This document shows positions 38,404-47,217 of a stretch of DNA of 49,633 nucleotides, one piece after another. This DNA is from a virus: IMG/VR virus record IMGVR_UViG_3300023313_000009, positions 1 to 49,633 of that record; one strand, given 5' to 3'. Position 1 is the stretch's first letter. Every line of letters starts with the position of its first letter. The notes below the pieces were generated by a model. That model searched no databases and had not been told where the DNA came from. It was given only the letters and a program-made list of their open reading frames with translations. The translations under genes and the position numbers were made by a program.

Positions 38404-41400
38404 ATGGCAAAGGTCAATCCTGAAAAATTAACTAAGAACTTCAAAGTAAGGTCTGGTAAATCTAATGAGACTTGGCTCTCATGGGACGCTCCAGTAGACC
38501 TTCAAGAAGGCGAAGAACTCATAGTAGTTCGCCGTAAGGACGCCTTTCCTGTAGAGGTCAGAAACCCTAACTATGAAGATCGATACACTGACGTAGCACA
38601 GGTCGAGGTATTCAGGGGAAGTTCCCTCTACTGTTCGCACCTAATCCCAAACGGAGACAAGCTGCAAATCGGAGGGACAAACACCTTCATCCCCTCAACC
38701 GTTACACAATTCGACACAAATAATAAGTACAACGGTCGTCTCATAAGAGACTCCATTGGCCAAGTATTTAGAATAATTACTAATACAGATACCGAGATTA
38801 CATTCGAGAACATATCTAAGAACGCTGATAATCAAGTTTCCCCAGCAGAAGGGGCGTTTGTACTGTTAGTGGACTTTACTAAAAGCCTCACAAAGGGGCA
38901 AACTGTAAGTCTTCTACAAGACGCTAAGACTCTTAGAGTATCCTCCAATACTTTCGTAGGTGGGGATAAGATAACCCTACTCGGAACTACAGACTTACTA
39001 TTCGGTACAGACTGGATTGCAGGGGTTACTGAAGAGGACACAGCCACTAATATTAAGAAGGCCATTGAGAACTCAGGGGTAAACTACTCCGTAGAACAAT
39101 ATGGCACGACACTATTAATCGAGCTTGCTACTGAAGAGACGTTAATCTTATCCAGTAATACTTCAAGCGTTGAGGTAGTTCAATATGCGGTAAGCGGCAA
39201 AAAGATATTCACAGCAGACGGACGGTTTACTAAGAACCAACTAAGGGACTTTGTACTCCAGTCAGGAATAACTAACTTCTTCATTAAGAAGAACGAAGCT
39301 AAGTATATAGAATTATATGAGGACGTAGCTTTAGAAGCACTTCCAAACCTAGACTTCTTTTTACTTAGTAACTTTAATAACACATTTACAGCTAGTTATA
39401 TTGATACTTATAAGTCATACCTAGAAGCTTTACTTCAGAAGGGTACAGGTCTAGAGGACGAAACTACTTATTATTACACAATCTTTACAAGTAAGCCTCA
39501 AAGTGATACAATCTTAACTAACGACGATACTGACAATTATACAGTAGATAAGATCGACAACTACATAACTAGGATATTCTATGAAGATATTATTTTGGAT
39601 AATAGCTCCAGCACTCCTTTCAGCTATAATTCACTCACTGGTGAAGTCAGCTTCACGGGCGCGCCAGACCTGTCGAGTTCGGGTATCCAAATCGGAGACC
39701 TCTTCTCAGATTCAAAGGGACAGAGACACTCGATACTAGGAGTCTCTAATTTAGCTTCTGGAGCGTTTTTACTGTCTACAGGACTCAACGTAAGCCCTAC
39801 CATAGAAAACGCCCTCCACGGGGCTGTGACGCGCTCTAACCCCCCCTTAAACCTAGGGTCAGTACAGGTCGGTGACACATTCAAAGATATAGCAGGGAAT
39901 TCCTTTGAAATAGCAGCAATTCCGGGAAGCCCTCTAACAGGGTTAACCAACCCTCCAAGTAACTCATTTGACGTACTTCAAGGACTAACCGACACTGTAA
40001 TCTTTACAAACTCATTCTTAGTACCTTTTACATATTCTCCGAGTACTTCAATAGTACAGTACGGGGAACGTCAGATAACTATTAACAAACTCCTTTCAGC
40101 GATAGGATATAATAGTATAAGTGGAATATTACAATACTCAGGGGCCACCATTGACCTTACAAACGTCAGCATCGGCCACTTCCTAGTAGACGGAGCGGGG
40201 AATCGCTTTGAGATAAGGGATGTAAATCACGCTAACCAGCAGTTATTGTTAGATACTGGATTGCTCTTAGATAACACTGTCGATGATAACAGAGACGGCG
40301 GGGTTATAGAAGAGGTAGGGTTTAAGGATATTGAAGGAAATGACCTTATCGACTTAACCTCAATAGAGACTTCGGACTTATTCAAGACTAATTCTAAGGC
40401 GGTATTCTCAATAAACAGTACAGACCAAAGCTTAGGTCAAGTAACGTTGGAGGCTGGGGCTTCGGATATAAGCACAATAATCGAGACCCCGTTTGACGGT
40501 TCGGTAATAAGAAGAGGTAAGGAAATTGCTTGGAGCGGCTTCAATAATGAATTGTTGGCAACCCTTCAAAGCATTCACCAAGCCGGAGTAAAAAGATACT
40601 CAAGCGTTAATGAGGTTCAATACTCATTATATTCTAATACATTGTCAACCCAAGCGTTCGGAGTTAGTACTCAGGACAGACTCTTCGGAGATTTCCTTTA
40701 CAGGTTATTTCCAAGCATATTCAGACAAACTGACGCCACAGGAGATTTAGAAGACCTTATGAAAGTCTTCGGAACTCAATTCAATAATATGTTCTCAGAC
40801 ATAAACTTGTTCGAATTAAGAAACCCTGATGTAATTGAGGCTAACGTCTTAACCAAAGCAGCTTCTTCAAAAGGAATAGATTTAACCTCTGAGAATCTAG
40901 GAATCGATACAAGGCGCAGGATTACTCGCGATATCGTTCCGGCTTATAAGCTCAAAGGAAACCGTGAGGGGATATTCAAGTATATTAAAATACTAACTAC
41001 TTGGGATATTACAAACGGTACAGGAGACCTCAAAGAGGCCATTATAGACGACACGCCAGAAACTACAGGCCTCAGGCTTTATAGTTCCTCATTAGGAACT
41101 GGTAATACTCGTTATATTGACACCCTCGATGTTCAATCTCCACCAGCGGGAAGATTCTACAAAGGAATCCCCGGACTTACATTGCCCGGATTCTTTGCTT
41201 TTAAGGAGTTAATTATTACACTCCCTAACGTGGCAATGGAAATCGGCAATAGTACAGACTTAGGATACTTCGGAGGGAACACTACGTTGTCCGACGATAA
41301 CGCTGACTTAGGATTAACTAACTCTCTAAAGGATTGTTTTTTAATACCTAATGAAGGAAATCCTAATGACTTTTATAAGATTACTTCAAACACTTCTACA

Positions 41401-41565
41401 ACCATAACTGTAGAAGGGTCGATTCCTCAGGAGTCGCTAGGCGCGAAGTATATAGTATTAAGTCCTTTGAATATGGACAGATTCACAGCCTTAGACGCGA
41501 GTATAAGCGAATTTATCCCACACGACACAATAGCACTTTTTACCTTTACACTTACCACAGTTTAA
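38404..41565 (+). CDS. Baseplate protein with tail protein I-like domain and inserted modules
   Basis: One thousand fifty-three codons. The gpI-like part lies at about 750-880: FLYRLFPSIFRQTDATGDLEDLMKVF, FELRNPDVIEANVLTKAASSKGI and RRRITRDIVPAYKLKGNREGIFKYIKIL, split here for length. Before it lie at least four recurrent modules (GRLIRDSIGQVFRII, GDLFSDSKGQRHSIL, GDTFKDIAGNSFEIA, GHFLVDGAGNRFEI) and one hook-IN-like repeat. The C-terminal 150 residues are beta-rich. It links baseplate wedges to fibres. Confidence 0.65.
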   Translation: MAKVNPEKLTKNFKVRSGKSNETWLSWDAPVDLQEGEELIVVRRKDAFPVEVRNPNYEDRYTDVAQVEVFRGSSLYCSHLIPNGDKLQIGGTNTFIPSTVTQFDTNNKYNGRLIRDSIGQVFRIITNTDTEITFENISKNADNQVSPAEGAFVLLVDFTKSLTKGQTVSLLQDAKTLRVSSNTFVGGDKITLLGTTDLLFGTDWIAGVTEEDTATNIKKAIENSGVNYSVEQYGTTLLIELATEETLILSSNTSSVEVVQYAVSGKKIFTADGRFTKNQLRDFVLQSGITNFFIKKNEAKYIELYEDVALEALPNLDFFLLSNFNNTFTASYIDTYKSYLEALLQKGTGLEDETTYYYTIFTSKPQSDTILTNDDTDNYTVDKIDNYITRIFYEDIILDNSSSTPFSYNSLTGEVSFTGAPDLSSSGIQIGDLFSDSKGQRHSILGVSNLASGAFLLSTGLNVSPTIENALHGAVTRSNPPLNLGSVQVGDTFKDIAGNSFEIAAIPGSPLTGLTNPPSNSFDVLQGLTDTVIFTNSFLVPFTYSPSTSIVQYGERQITINKLLSAIGYNSISGILQYSGATIDLTNVSIGHFLVDGAGNRFEIRDVNHANQQLLLDTGLLLDNTVDDNRDGGVIEEVGFKDIEGNDLIDLTSIETSDLFKTNSKAVFSINSTDQSLGQVTLEAGASDISTIIETPFDGSVIRRGKEIAWSGFNNELLATLQSIHQAGVKRYSSVNEVQYSLYSNTLSTQAFGVSTQDRLFGDFLYRLFPSIFRQTDATGDLEDLMKVFGTQFNNMFSDINLFELRNPDVIEANVLTKAASSKGIDLTSENLGIDTRRRITRDIVPAYKLKGNREGIFKYIKILTTWDITNGTGDLKEAIIDDTPETTGLRLYSSSLGTGNTRYIDTLDVQSPPAGRFYKGIPGLTLPGFFAFKELIITLPNVAMEIGNSTDLGYFGGNTTLSDDNADLGLTNSLKDCFLIPNEGNPNDFYKITSNTSTTITVEGSIPQESLGAKYIVLSPLNMDRFTALDASISEFIPHDTIALFTFTLTTV

Positions 41566-41580
41566 TAACGGAGACGACTA

Positions 41581-44175
41581 ATGTCAACACCTTTAAATTT
41601 TTATAGAAGTGGTCGATACAACCGAACAGTATTTAGAGAAGGAAGATACCTCCTAAATACTGAGGCAATGGAACTTCAATTAGAAACATTGTCTAACATC
41701 CGTGACCAAATTGCTAAGGTCTTCGGCCCTTACTCAGCAATAGGTAAAGCGGTAAAGGTAGAAATTGACCCTACAGATTCAAACCGAATCATAGTGAGGC
41801 CGGGGGAATTCTTCTTAGACTCTTATTCATTAAGAATACAGTCAGGGACAGATCATCTAGTGAACTTAGGAACTAGTCCTGCTGAGATTACCTCTAGTGA
41901 CTTTGTTAAGGTTGAGAATGACGGAACTGACGTTGGAGGGTTTGCCATTAGTTTCGGGGCTCCCACAGCTTCATTAGCAGATACTTATTCAATCGTAGTG
42001 TCAGTTGAAGAGGAATTAATTACCCCTTCGAACGACCCTTATTTAAGGTCAGCAAACCTAAATGAAGATACTGCGGATAAACACCGTATAATCTTAAATA
42101 TAAATGTAGTAGAAAGCTCAAAGTTAGACTCTAGTCCGATTCCTTACGTAGGGGCGGCTCAAGGGAACCTCGTCAATGAAATCGAGGTATCGCGCACAGC
42201 AACTAACTATGGTATCGTAACTACAAACCCTATTACAGGGTCAGAGGCAATCGACGGGGCTAACCTTGAGGTTGTAATTAATAATGGAAACGGAACAAGT
42301 ACAGCAGCGTTGCCAGTGTCGAACGTTGACCTTGACGAATATATCCAAGGGAAACTAATCGACTCTAACGGAGTATCCTTTCATATTACTAATATGTTTG
42401 TAACTCCGGGCAATTCAAGTACAATTACAATGAGACTAGACCTTGAGAAGACAAGGCCAGTGTTAGCGGCTACAAATCAAGACGCCCCCATACTGAACGT
42501 TGCAATTCCTTACAAGTTAGTAAAGAAAGACCTCTACGTTACTTCAGCTTCCCAGCTTCCTACAGGGAAACGTTACTGGGAAGTGGCTCAAGTAGAATGG
42601 AGTGGGACAGCATTTACCTCGATAACAGACCTCAGGTATAACGTATTAGCTCGTGACGGAGTACTAGCTCAAATAAGAGAGTCAGGGTTAAACATACTAA
42701 GTGAGTCACTATTCACATGGGATAGTATAACTAACGGAGGAACCTTAGGATGGGACGCTCCTATAGAATTTCATTCAACCTTCGATAGTTTTTCATGGAC
42801 AGTAGGAGCCGGAGACACCTTTAGCCTGTTCGCTTCAGGACTGGCCACTAATGAAATCCTTTATGTGAATTTAGACGACGCCCCTCAGGGCGGCTCAATA
42901 AGTCTAAAGAAAGGAATAAGAGGAGTTGGAGAGTTGTCCTTAAAAGGAATGAACTCTCATAGAATAGTATGGTTGGCTAAAAGACTCTCAGACGACAGGA
43001 CGTACTTTTATAACGGAATGGTTATAAATGACATGTCCGTGGGAACTATTTACGACCCTATCGTACCAAAGAAACTCCCAGAGGACGTAAGTACTCTAGG
43101 ATACAAAGCGATGTTCTTAGATGAGTTTGCAGACCAAAGTGTTATAAATACAACTAATTCAACTGGATTCTTCTTCGCTGAAAGTTACACTCTTCAGTAT
43201 AATAATAGAATACTTTCAGTCTCAGGAAATACTATTTCATTAGGGACGGCTCCTTCATTTACAGTACAAGTCGGGGACGTAATCGTTCAGAATGGAAAGT
43301 ATCAACTTATTACAGCTATAAACAGTCCCTCAAGTTTTACAGTAGCCGACGGTTCAGTATTCACAGACGCCGTAAACGGAACTATAAGTCAAACCTTAGA
43401 AACTAACAATTTGAGAGCGACAGGCGACGATGTAAAAAGTAAGATTGAAACTTATTTTTCATCAAATGTAGACGACACTTTAGTAATTTACGACGACGGA
43501 GTAGTTCCAATTTCAACAAATGCAGTAAAGTTAGGCCACAGCTTAACTTCTGACGGAAGTACTTACAGTGACGTCGCCTCAAGACAAGCGTCGTTAAACG
43601 ATATAGAAACGATAACAATTGCTCCTGTAACAGGAACAGATGTAAAACTAAGGTTTTTTGCAATTGACACTACTAGCGATGGAAGTGCGACTTTAGAGAA
43701 CTTTAGAACATACATGCACAAAAGAGATTTCGTTGGAACTCTTTTAGCAGCAGTCGCAACGACAAGTGGAATTACAGCAGGAAGCGGAGGAAGTGTAGCC
43801 CCTCCAGCAGCAGGACTTCCTAATAATACAGGAACAACCTTAGCTTCTGGACGAGTAGTCGCGATAACGCCGACTGGGTTAATTTACGCAGACGCAACGA
43901 TTCCCAGTACGGCCTCTAAAACCATCGGAGTTTTAACAGCCCCTCTAAGCCCTTCGACAACTGCCTCTGATATTGTTTCAGAAGGCTTTGCTTCGGGAGT
44001 ATTGACAGGGTTAGGATTTACCGCAGGGGATGAAGTTTACTTAGGAACTGCCGGACAATTAATAACCCCAGCAGCAGCGGCAGCTTTACCCGGAGGGTCT
44101 TCATTAAAGGAGATCGGAATAGCTTACAGCGCACAAGATTTATGGGTTCATTTTGGGGCCTTAGAAATATTATAG
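41581..44175 (+). CDS. Baseplate-fibre protein
   Basis: Eight hundred sixty-four codons, SD ACGGAGA. It starts with NFYRSGRYNRTVFREGRYLLNTEAM, followed by a beta-rich domain (RIIVRPGEFFLDSYSLRIQSG) like DUF4815-type fibre attachment proteins. Recurrent modules occur near 260 (GKLIDSNGVSFHITNM) and 570 (VGDVIVQNGKYQLITAI). The last 120 residues (LAAVATTSGITAGSGG and VAITPTGLIYADATIPST) form a fibre-tip-like domain of the DUF2190 type. Probably the proximal tail fibre. Confidence 0.6.
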   Translation: MSTPLNFYRSGRYNRTVFREGRYLLNTEAMELQLETLSNIRDQIAKVFGPYSAIGKAVKVEIDPTDSNRIIVRPGEFFLDSYSLRIQSGTDHLVNLGTSPAEITSSDFVKVENDGTDVGGFAISFGAPTASLADTYSIVVSVEEELITPSNDPYLRSANLNEDTADKHRIILNINVVESSKLDSSPIPYVGAAQGNLVNEIEVSRTATNYGIVTTNPITGSEAIDGANLEVVINNGNGTSTAALPVSNVDLDEYIQGKLIDSNGVSFHITNMFVTPGNSSTITMRLDLEKTRPVLAATNQDAPILNVAIPYKLVKKDLYVTSASQLPTGKRYWEVAQVEWSGTAFTSITDLRYNVLARDGVLAQIRESGLNILSESLFTWDSITNGGTLGWDAPIEFHSTFDSFSWTVGAGDTFSLFASGLATNEILYVNLDDAPQGGSISLKKGIRGVGELSLKGMNSHRIVWLAKRLSDDRTYFYNGMVINDMSVGTIYDPIVPKKLPEDVSTLGYKAMFLDEFADQSVINTTNSTGFFFAESYTLQYNNRILSVSGNTISLGTAPSFTVQVGDVIVQNGKYQLITAINSPSSFTVADGSVFTDAVNGTISQTLETNNLRATGDDVKSKIETYFSSNVDDTLVIYDDGVVPISTNAVKLGHSLTSDGSTYSDVASRQASLNDIETITIAPVTGTDVKLRFFAIDTTSDGSATLENFRTYMHKRDFVGTLLAAVATTSGITAGSGGSVAPPAAGLPNNTGTTLASGRVVAITPTGLIYADATIPSTASKTIGVLTAPLSPSTTASDIVSEGFASGVLTGLGFTAGDEVYLGTAGQLITPAAAAALPGGSSLKEIGIAYSAQDLWVHFGALEIL

Positions 44176-44176
44176 G

Positions 44177-44203
44177 ATTGATGAGAAAGGGAAGAGCATC
44201 AAT
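44177..44203 (+). other. Hairpin after the baseplate-fibre gene
   Basis: ATTGATG (44177-44183) pairs with CATCAAT (44197-44203), 7 bp, loop 13 bases, with TTTTTA about 15 bases later. It may weaken transcription between fibre genes, but it is a poor intrinsic terminator. Confidence 0.35.
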
Positions 44204-44234
44204 GTAATCGTGACCATTTTTATACGGAGTTGTA

Positions 44235-45752
44235 ATGGCAAAGATTATGGTTAAAAAGGGGTTGACGATATCAGCCAACCCAATCGACGCATTGGACGCG
44301 TCGTCACAAAAGATTTCTAACGTAGCAGACCCTACGTTATCACAAGATGTTGCAACCAAAGCTTATGTAGATAATTCTACAGGAGCGGCAAGTTCAGCAG
44401 AAGACGGAGTTTTTAGAATTAAAAACACCGCCGACCTTACCAAGCAACTAGCGTTTGACGTTAGCGGTGTCGCAACAGCGACTACCCGAACCGTTATTAT
44501 GCCAAACTCGAACGTTGACCTTGGTTTAATTGCAACAGCAGTTCAAGCCTCTGAAAAAGGCGCAGCAAATGGAGTAGCAACCCTCGATGCTACAGGAGTT
44601 TTATCCGCAGGACAAATTCCAGCCATTGCTATAACGAACACCTCTGTTGTAGCAACCGAAGTAGCTATGTTAGCTCTGACAGCACAAACAGGTGACGTAG
44701 CAGTTCGGACAGACTTAAATAAATCTTTCATTCTCAAGGGAACAGACCCAACTCTCTTAGCAGACTGGCAAGATTTATTGCATCCAGCAGACACAGTTCT
44801 TTCGGTAAACGGAGCAACTGGAGTCGTTGTACTTGATACCGACAACATTACTGAAGGTGTTACTAACAAGTATTATACCGAAGCAAGGTTTGACGCAAGT
44901 TTAGCTGGAAAATCTACTACTAATATCGCAGAAGGAACAAACCTGTATTACACACAGGCCCGTTTTGACGCCGCCCTTGGATTAAAGTCTACTACAGACT
45001 TAAGTGAAGGGACAAATCTTTACTGGACTCAAGCTAGATTTGACGCTGCTTTTATAGCCAAGTCAACAGATGATTTAAGTGAAGGTGTAACAAATAAGTA
45101 TTACAGTACGGCCCTTTTCAACGCAGACTTAGCTACTAAGACTACTGACGATTTAGGCGAAGGTGCAACAAACCTTTACCATACAGCACTCAGAGCTAAG
45201 ACCGCAGCAGTAGTAAATTCATTAGCAGGGTCACAGACAGACCAAGCCCCATCTGTCAGTTCTGTAAATTCAGCTTTAACGGGTAAAGCCGCACAAGCTG
45301 ACATGAATACAGCTCAAGGTGATATCGCTCAACTACAAGGCGAGAGTGGATTAGCTTTCAACGCTGGAGTCGCTGGAGAAGCTTATTCAGCAAATCAAAT
45401 TTACTTAGTTCGTAGAGCTAATAATGGTGAAACAATAAGCCGCTTTTATAAGGCTCAAGCTAATTCGGCAGCGAATAGTAGAGCTGTCGGAATTATAATA
45501 GTAGGCGCAACTCCATTGATAGCAGGGGACGCAGTGACAGTTTATAGAATCGGCTCAGTTACATTAGGAACTTCCGATACTAACTTTGGAGCAACTGATA
45601 CAAATAAGATTATTTATTTACATCAAACAACTCCGGGTAAATGGACTCTTGCTCCCACACAAAATACTGGGGATATTATAGCAGAGATAGGTTATGTTGG
45701 AGATACAGCGGTCATGGATTTATTCCAAGGCGGTTTAGCATTTGAAGTTTAA
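44235..45752 (+). CDS. Tail fibre with five-fold 20-residue repeat
   Basis: Five hundred five codons, SD ACGGAG. Residues 1-60 (GLTISANPIDALDASSQKIS, NVADPTLSQDVATKAYVD) are a fibre N-domain found in many phages. Residues about 205-330 hold five repeats with TTDLSEGTNLYYTQARFDAAL-like units (Phage tail repeat type), which build a beta-prism shaft. The C-terminal domain ends with a DUF2190-like part (VGIIIVGATPLIAGDAV). A trimeric fibre. Confidence 0.75.
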   Translation: MAKIMVKKGLTISANPIDALDASSQKISNVADPTLSQDVATKAYVDNSTGAASSAEDGVFRIKNTADLTKQLAFDVSGVATATTRTVIMPNSNVDLGLIATAVQASEKGAANGVATLDATGVLSAGQIPAIAITNTSVVATEVAMLALTAQTGDVAVRTDLNKSFILKGTDPTLLADWQDLLHPADTVLSVNGATGVVVLDTDNITEGVTNKYYTEARFDASLAGKSTTNIAEGTNLYYTQARFDAALGLKSTTDLSEGTNLYWTQARFDAAFIAKSTDDLSEGVTNKYYSTALFNADLATKTTDDLGEGATNLYHTALRAKTAAVVNSLAGSQTDQAPSVSSVNSALTGKAAQADMNTAQGDIAQLQGESGLAFNAGVAGEAYSANQIYLVRRANNGETISRFYKAQANSAANSRAVGIIIVGATPLIAGDAVTVYRIGSVTLGTSDTNFGATDTNKIIYLHQTTPGKWTLAPTQNTGDIIAEIGYVGDTAVMDLFQGGLAFEV

Positions 45753-45773
45753 TTAATTACGGGAGTTTTACTA

Positions 45774-46157
45774 ATGGCATTAAAATATATAGTCGGACAA
45801 GGACTTGTTCAAACTAGTCCTAATAGTTTAATATATGAGATTTCTGGATTAGTAGAACTCCCCGTTTTAACCCCTATAGGGTCTTCAATTTATAATAAGG
45901 ATTCTATAAGTATTACGACTGCGAAGGTTACAGCTAAATTAGCGGGGACTTCGCAATACAGAATAGTAGTAAGAAGTTACGGGTCGTTGGGTGGAACTCA
46001 AACGACTCATATAGACCAGACAGTTACCTTAGGAACTAAGACGATTGTCAATTTACCAATTACAACAGCAAATATCGGGGCAAACCGGACAGTACACGTT
46101 GAACTTCAACAACTGACAGGAACCCCGAGTGAAGATATAACAATAACCTTACTATAA
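45774..46157 (+). CDS. Small fibre-associated beta protein
   Basis: One hundred twenty-seven codons, SD GGGAGTT. Body: SQYRIVVRSYGS, THIDQTVTLGTKTIVNLPITTANIG, VHVELQQLTGTPSEDITITLL. These segments have counterparts in the next protein (SQYRIKVINRNLIGSN, VDQTLTFSTDRAVYSLVISDA, LEVTIEEVVQG and DLTVSAIVEN), so it is a stand-alone copy of that N-domain. Likely a fibre partner or adaptor. Confidence 0.6.
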   Translation: MALKYIVGQGLVQTSPNSLIYEISGLVELPVLTPIGSSIYNKDSISITTAKVTAKLAGTSQYRIVVRSYGSLGGTQTTHIDQTVTLGTKTIVNLPITTANIGANRTVHVELQQLTGTPSEDITITLL

Positions 46158-46167
46158 GGGAATAACG

Positions 46168-47184
46168 ATGGCAATAACTAGACAAGTAGGAAGACGAGTA
46201 GTCGTCCTTCAGAATACGGAAGCAGAAGTCTCGACAAGTCAGACCATTGCACCTCAGTACACATGGACAGTCAATGGAGAATTGACCATTCCAACTGAGA
46301 CAGCTTTAGACGCCCTTCATCAAATTGACGCTACGGCGCAGTTACAGGAAGTAAGGGTTTCAGCTAGAACTCTGGGAGACTCGCAATATAGAATCAAGGT
46401 AATTAATCGAAACCTGATAGGGTCGAATGTTAGAGTTCTGGTAGACCAGACCTTAACCTTCTCCACTGACAGGGCGGTTTATTCATTAGTAATAAGTGAC
46501 GCTACGTTAGAGCAACAATCTACTTTAGAAGTCACGATAGAGGAAGTAGTTCAAGGAATTTCCCCCGCTAAAGACCTCACAGTAAGCGCAATAGTTGAAA
46601 ACTTTGGAGCGGCCAACCCCGTTAGGAACGGCCACATAATCCAGCGCGACGACAACACAAGTCTCCCTCAGCAAGATATACTAAAGTTTGCAGGAGCCTT
46701 CGCAACTACAGACAACGCAATCGACGGTAAGACTGAAGTAACTCTCACAGCACAAGCGGTGATTGACTTAGTTTACCCCATAGGTTCCTATATCACAGCG
46801 GATATCACAGAAGCTCAGATGCAGACCCAGATGGGCTCAGGATTCATCCTAGCTGACGGAAGGTCAGTAGTAGGGTCTGCTTATGAAACCCTCACAGGGA
46901 AGAGTACAGCCCCTGACGCGAGGGGTGTGGCATTCAGAGGGAAGAACGAAGGGCGAGCAGACGGGAATGAAAACCCCGACGGAGAAATCGCTTTAGGAAA
47001 TTATCAGGCTGATGAATTCAAAAGTCATAATCATACTATTCCCGGTAATCCTGAAATAGGGGGAGTATCTCAAACTACATTTGGAACATTCACCAATCCG
47101 ACAGTAAGAAGTACAAATAATACAGGCGGCAACGAAACCCGCATGAAGAACATCACAGTAAACCGCTTTATAAGAATTAACTAA
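46168..47184 (+). CDS. Tail fibre with collar-type C-terminal domain
   Basis: Three hundred thirty-eight codons, SD AAGGGAAT. The N-domain (1-150) matches the preceding protein. Residues 200-338 are a tail-collar-like domain: YPIGSYITADITEAQM, FILADGRSVVGSAYETLTG, PDARGVAFRGKNEGRA and KSHNHTIPGN, ending NRFIRIN. This domain type recognises host surface or anchors the distal fibre. Confidence 0.75.
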   Translation: MAITRQVGRRVVVLQNTEAEVSTSQTIAPQYTWTVNGELTIPTETALDALHQIDATAQLQEVRVSARTLGDSQYRIKVINRNLIGSNVRVLVDQTLTFSTDRAVYSLVISDATLEQQSTLEVTIEEVVQGISPAKDLTVSAIVENFGAANPVRNGHIIQRDDNTSLPQQDILKFAGAFATTDNAIDGKTEVTLTAQAVIDLVYPIGSYITADITEAQMQTQMGSGFILADGRSVVGSAYETLTGKSTAPDARGVAFRGKNEGRADGNENPDGEIALGNYQADEFKSHNHTIPGNPEIGGVSQTTFGTFTNPTVRSTNNTGGNETRMKNITVNRFIRIN

Positions 47185-47217
47185 CCATATTAGGGTAAGA
47201 CCCAAGAAGGAATAAGT

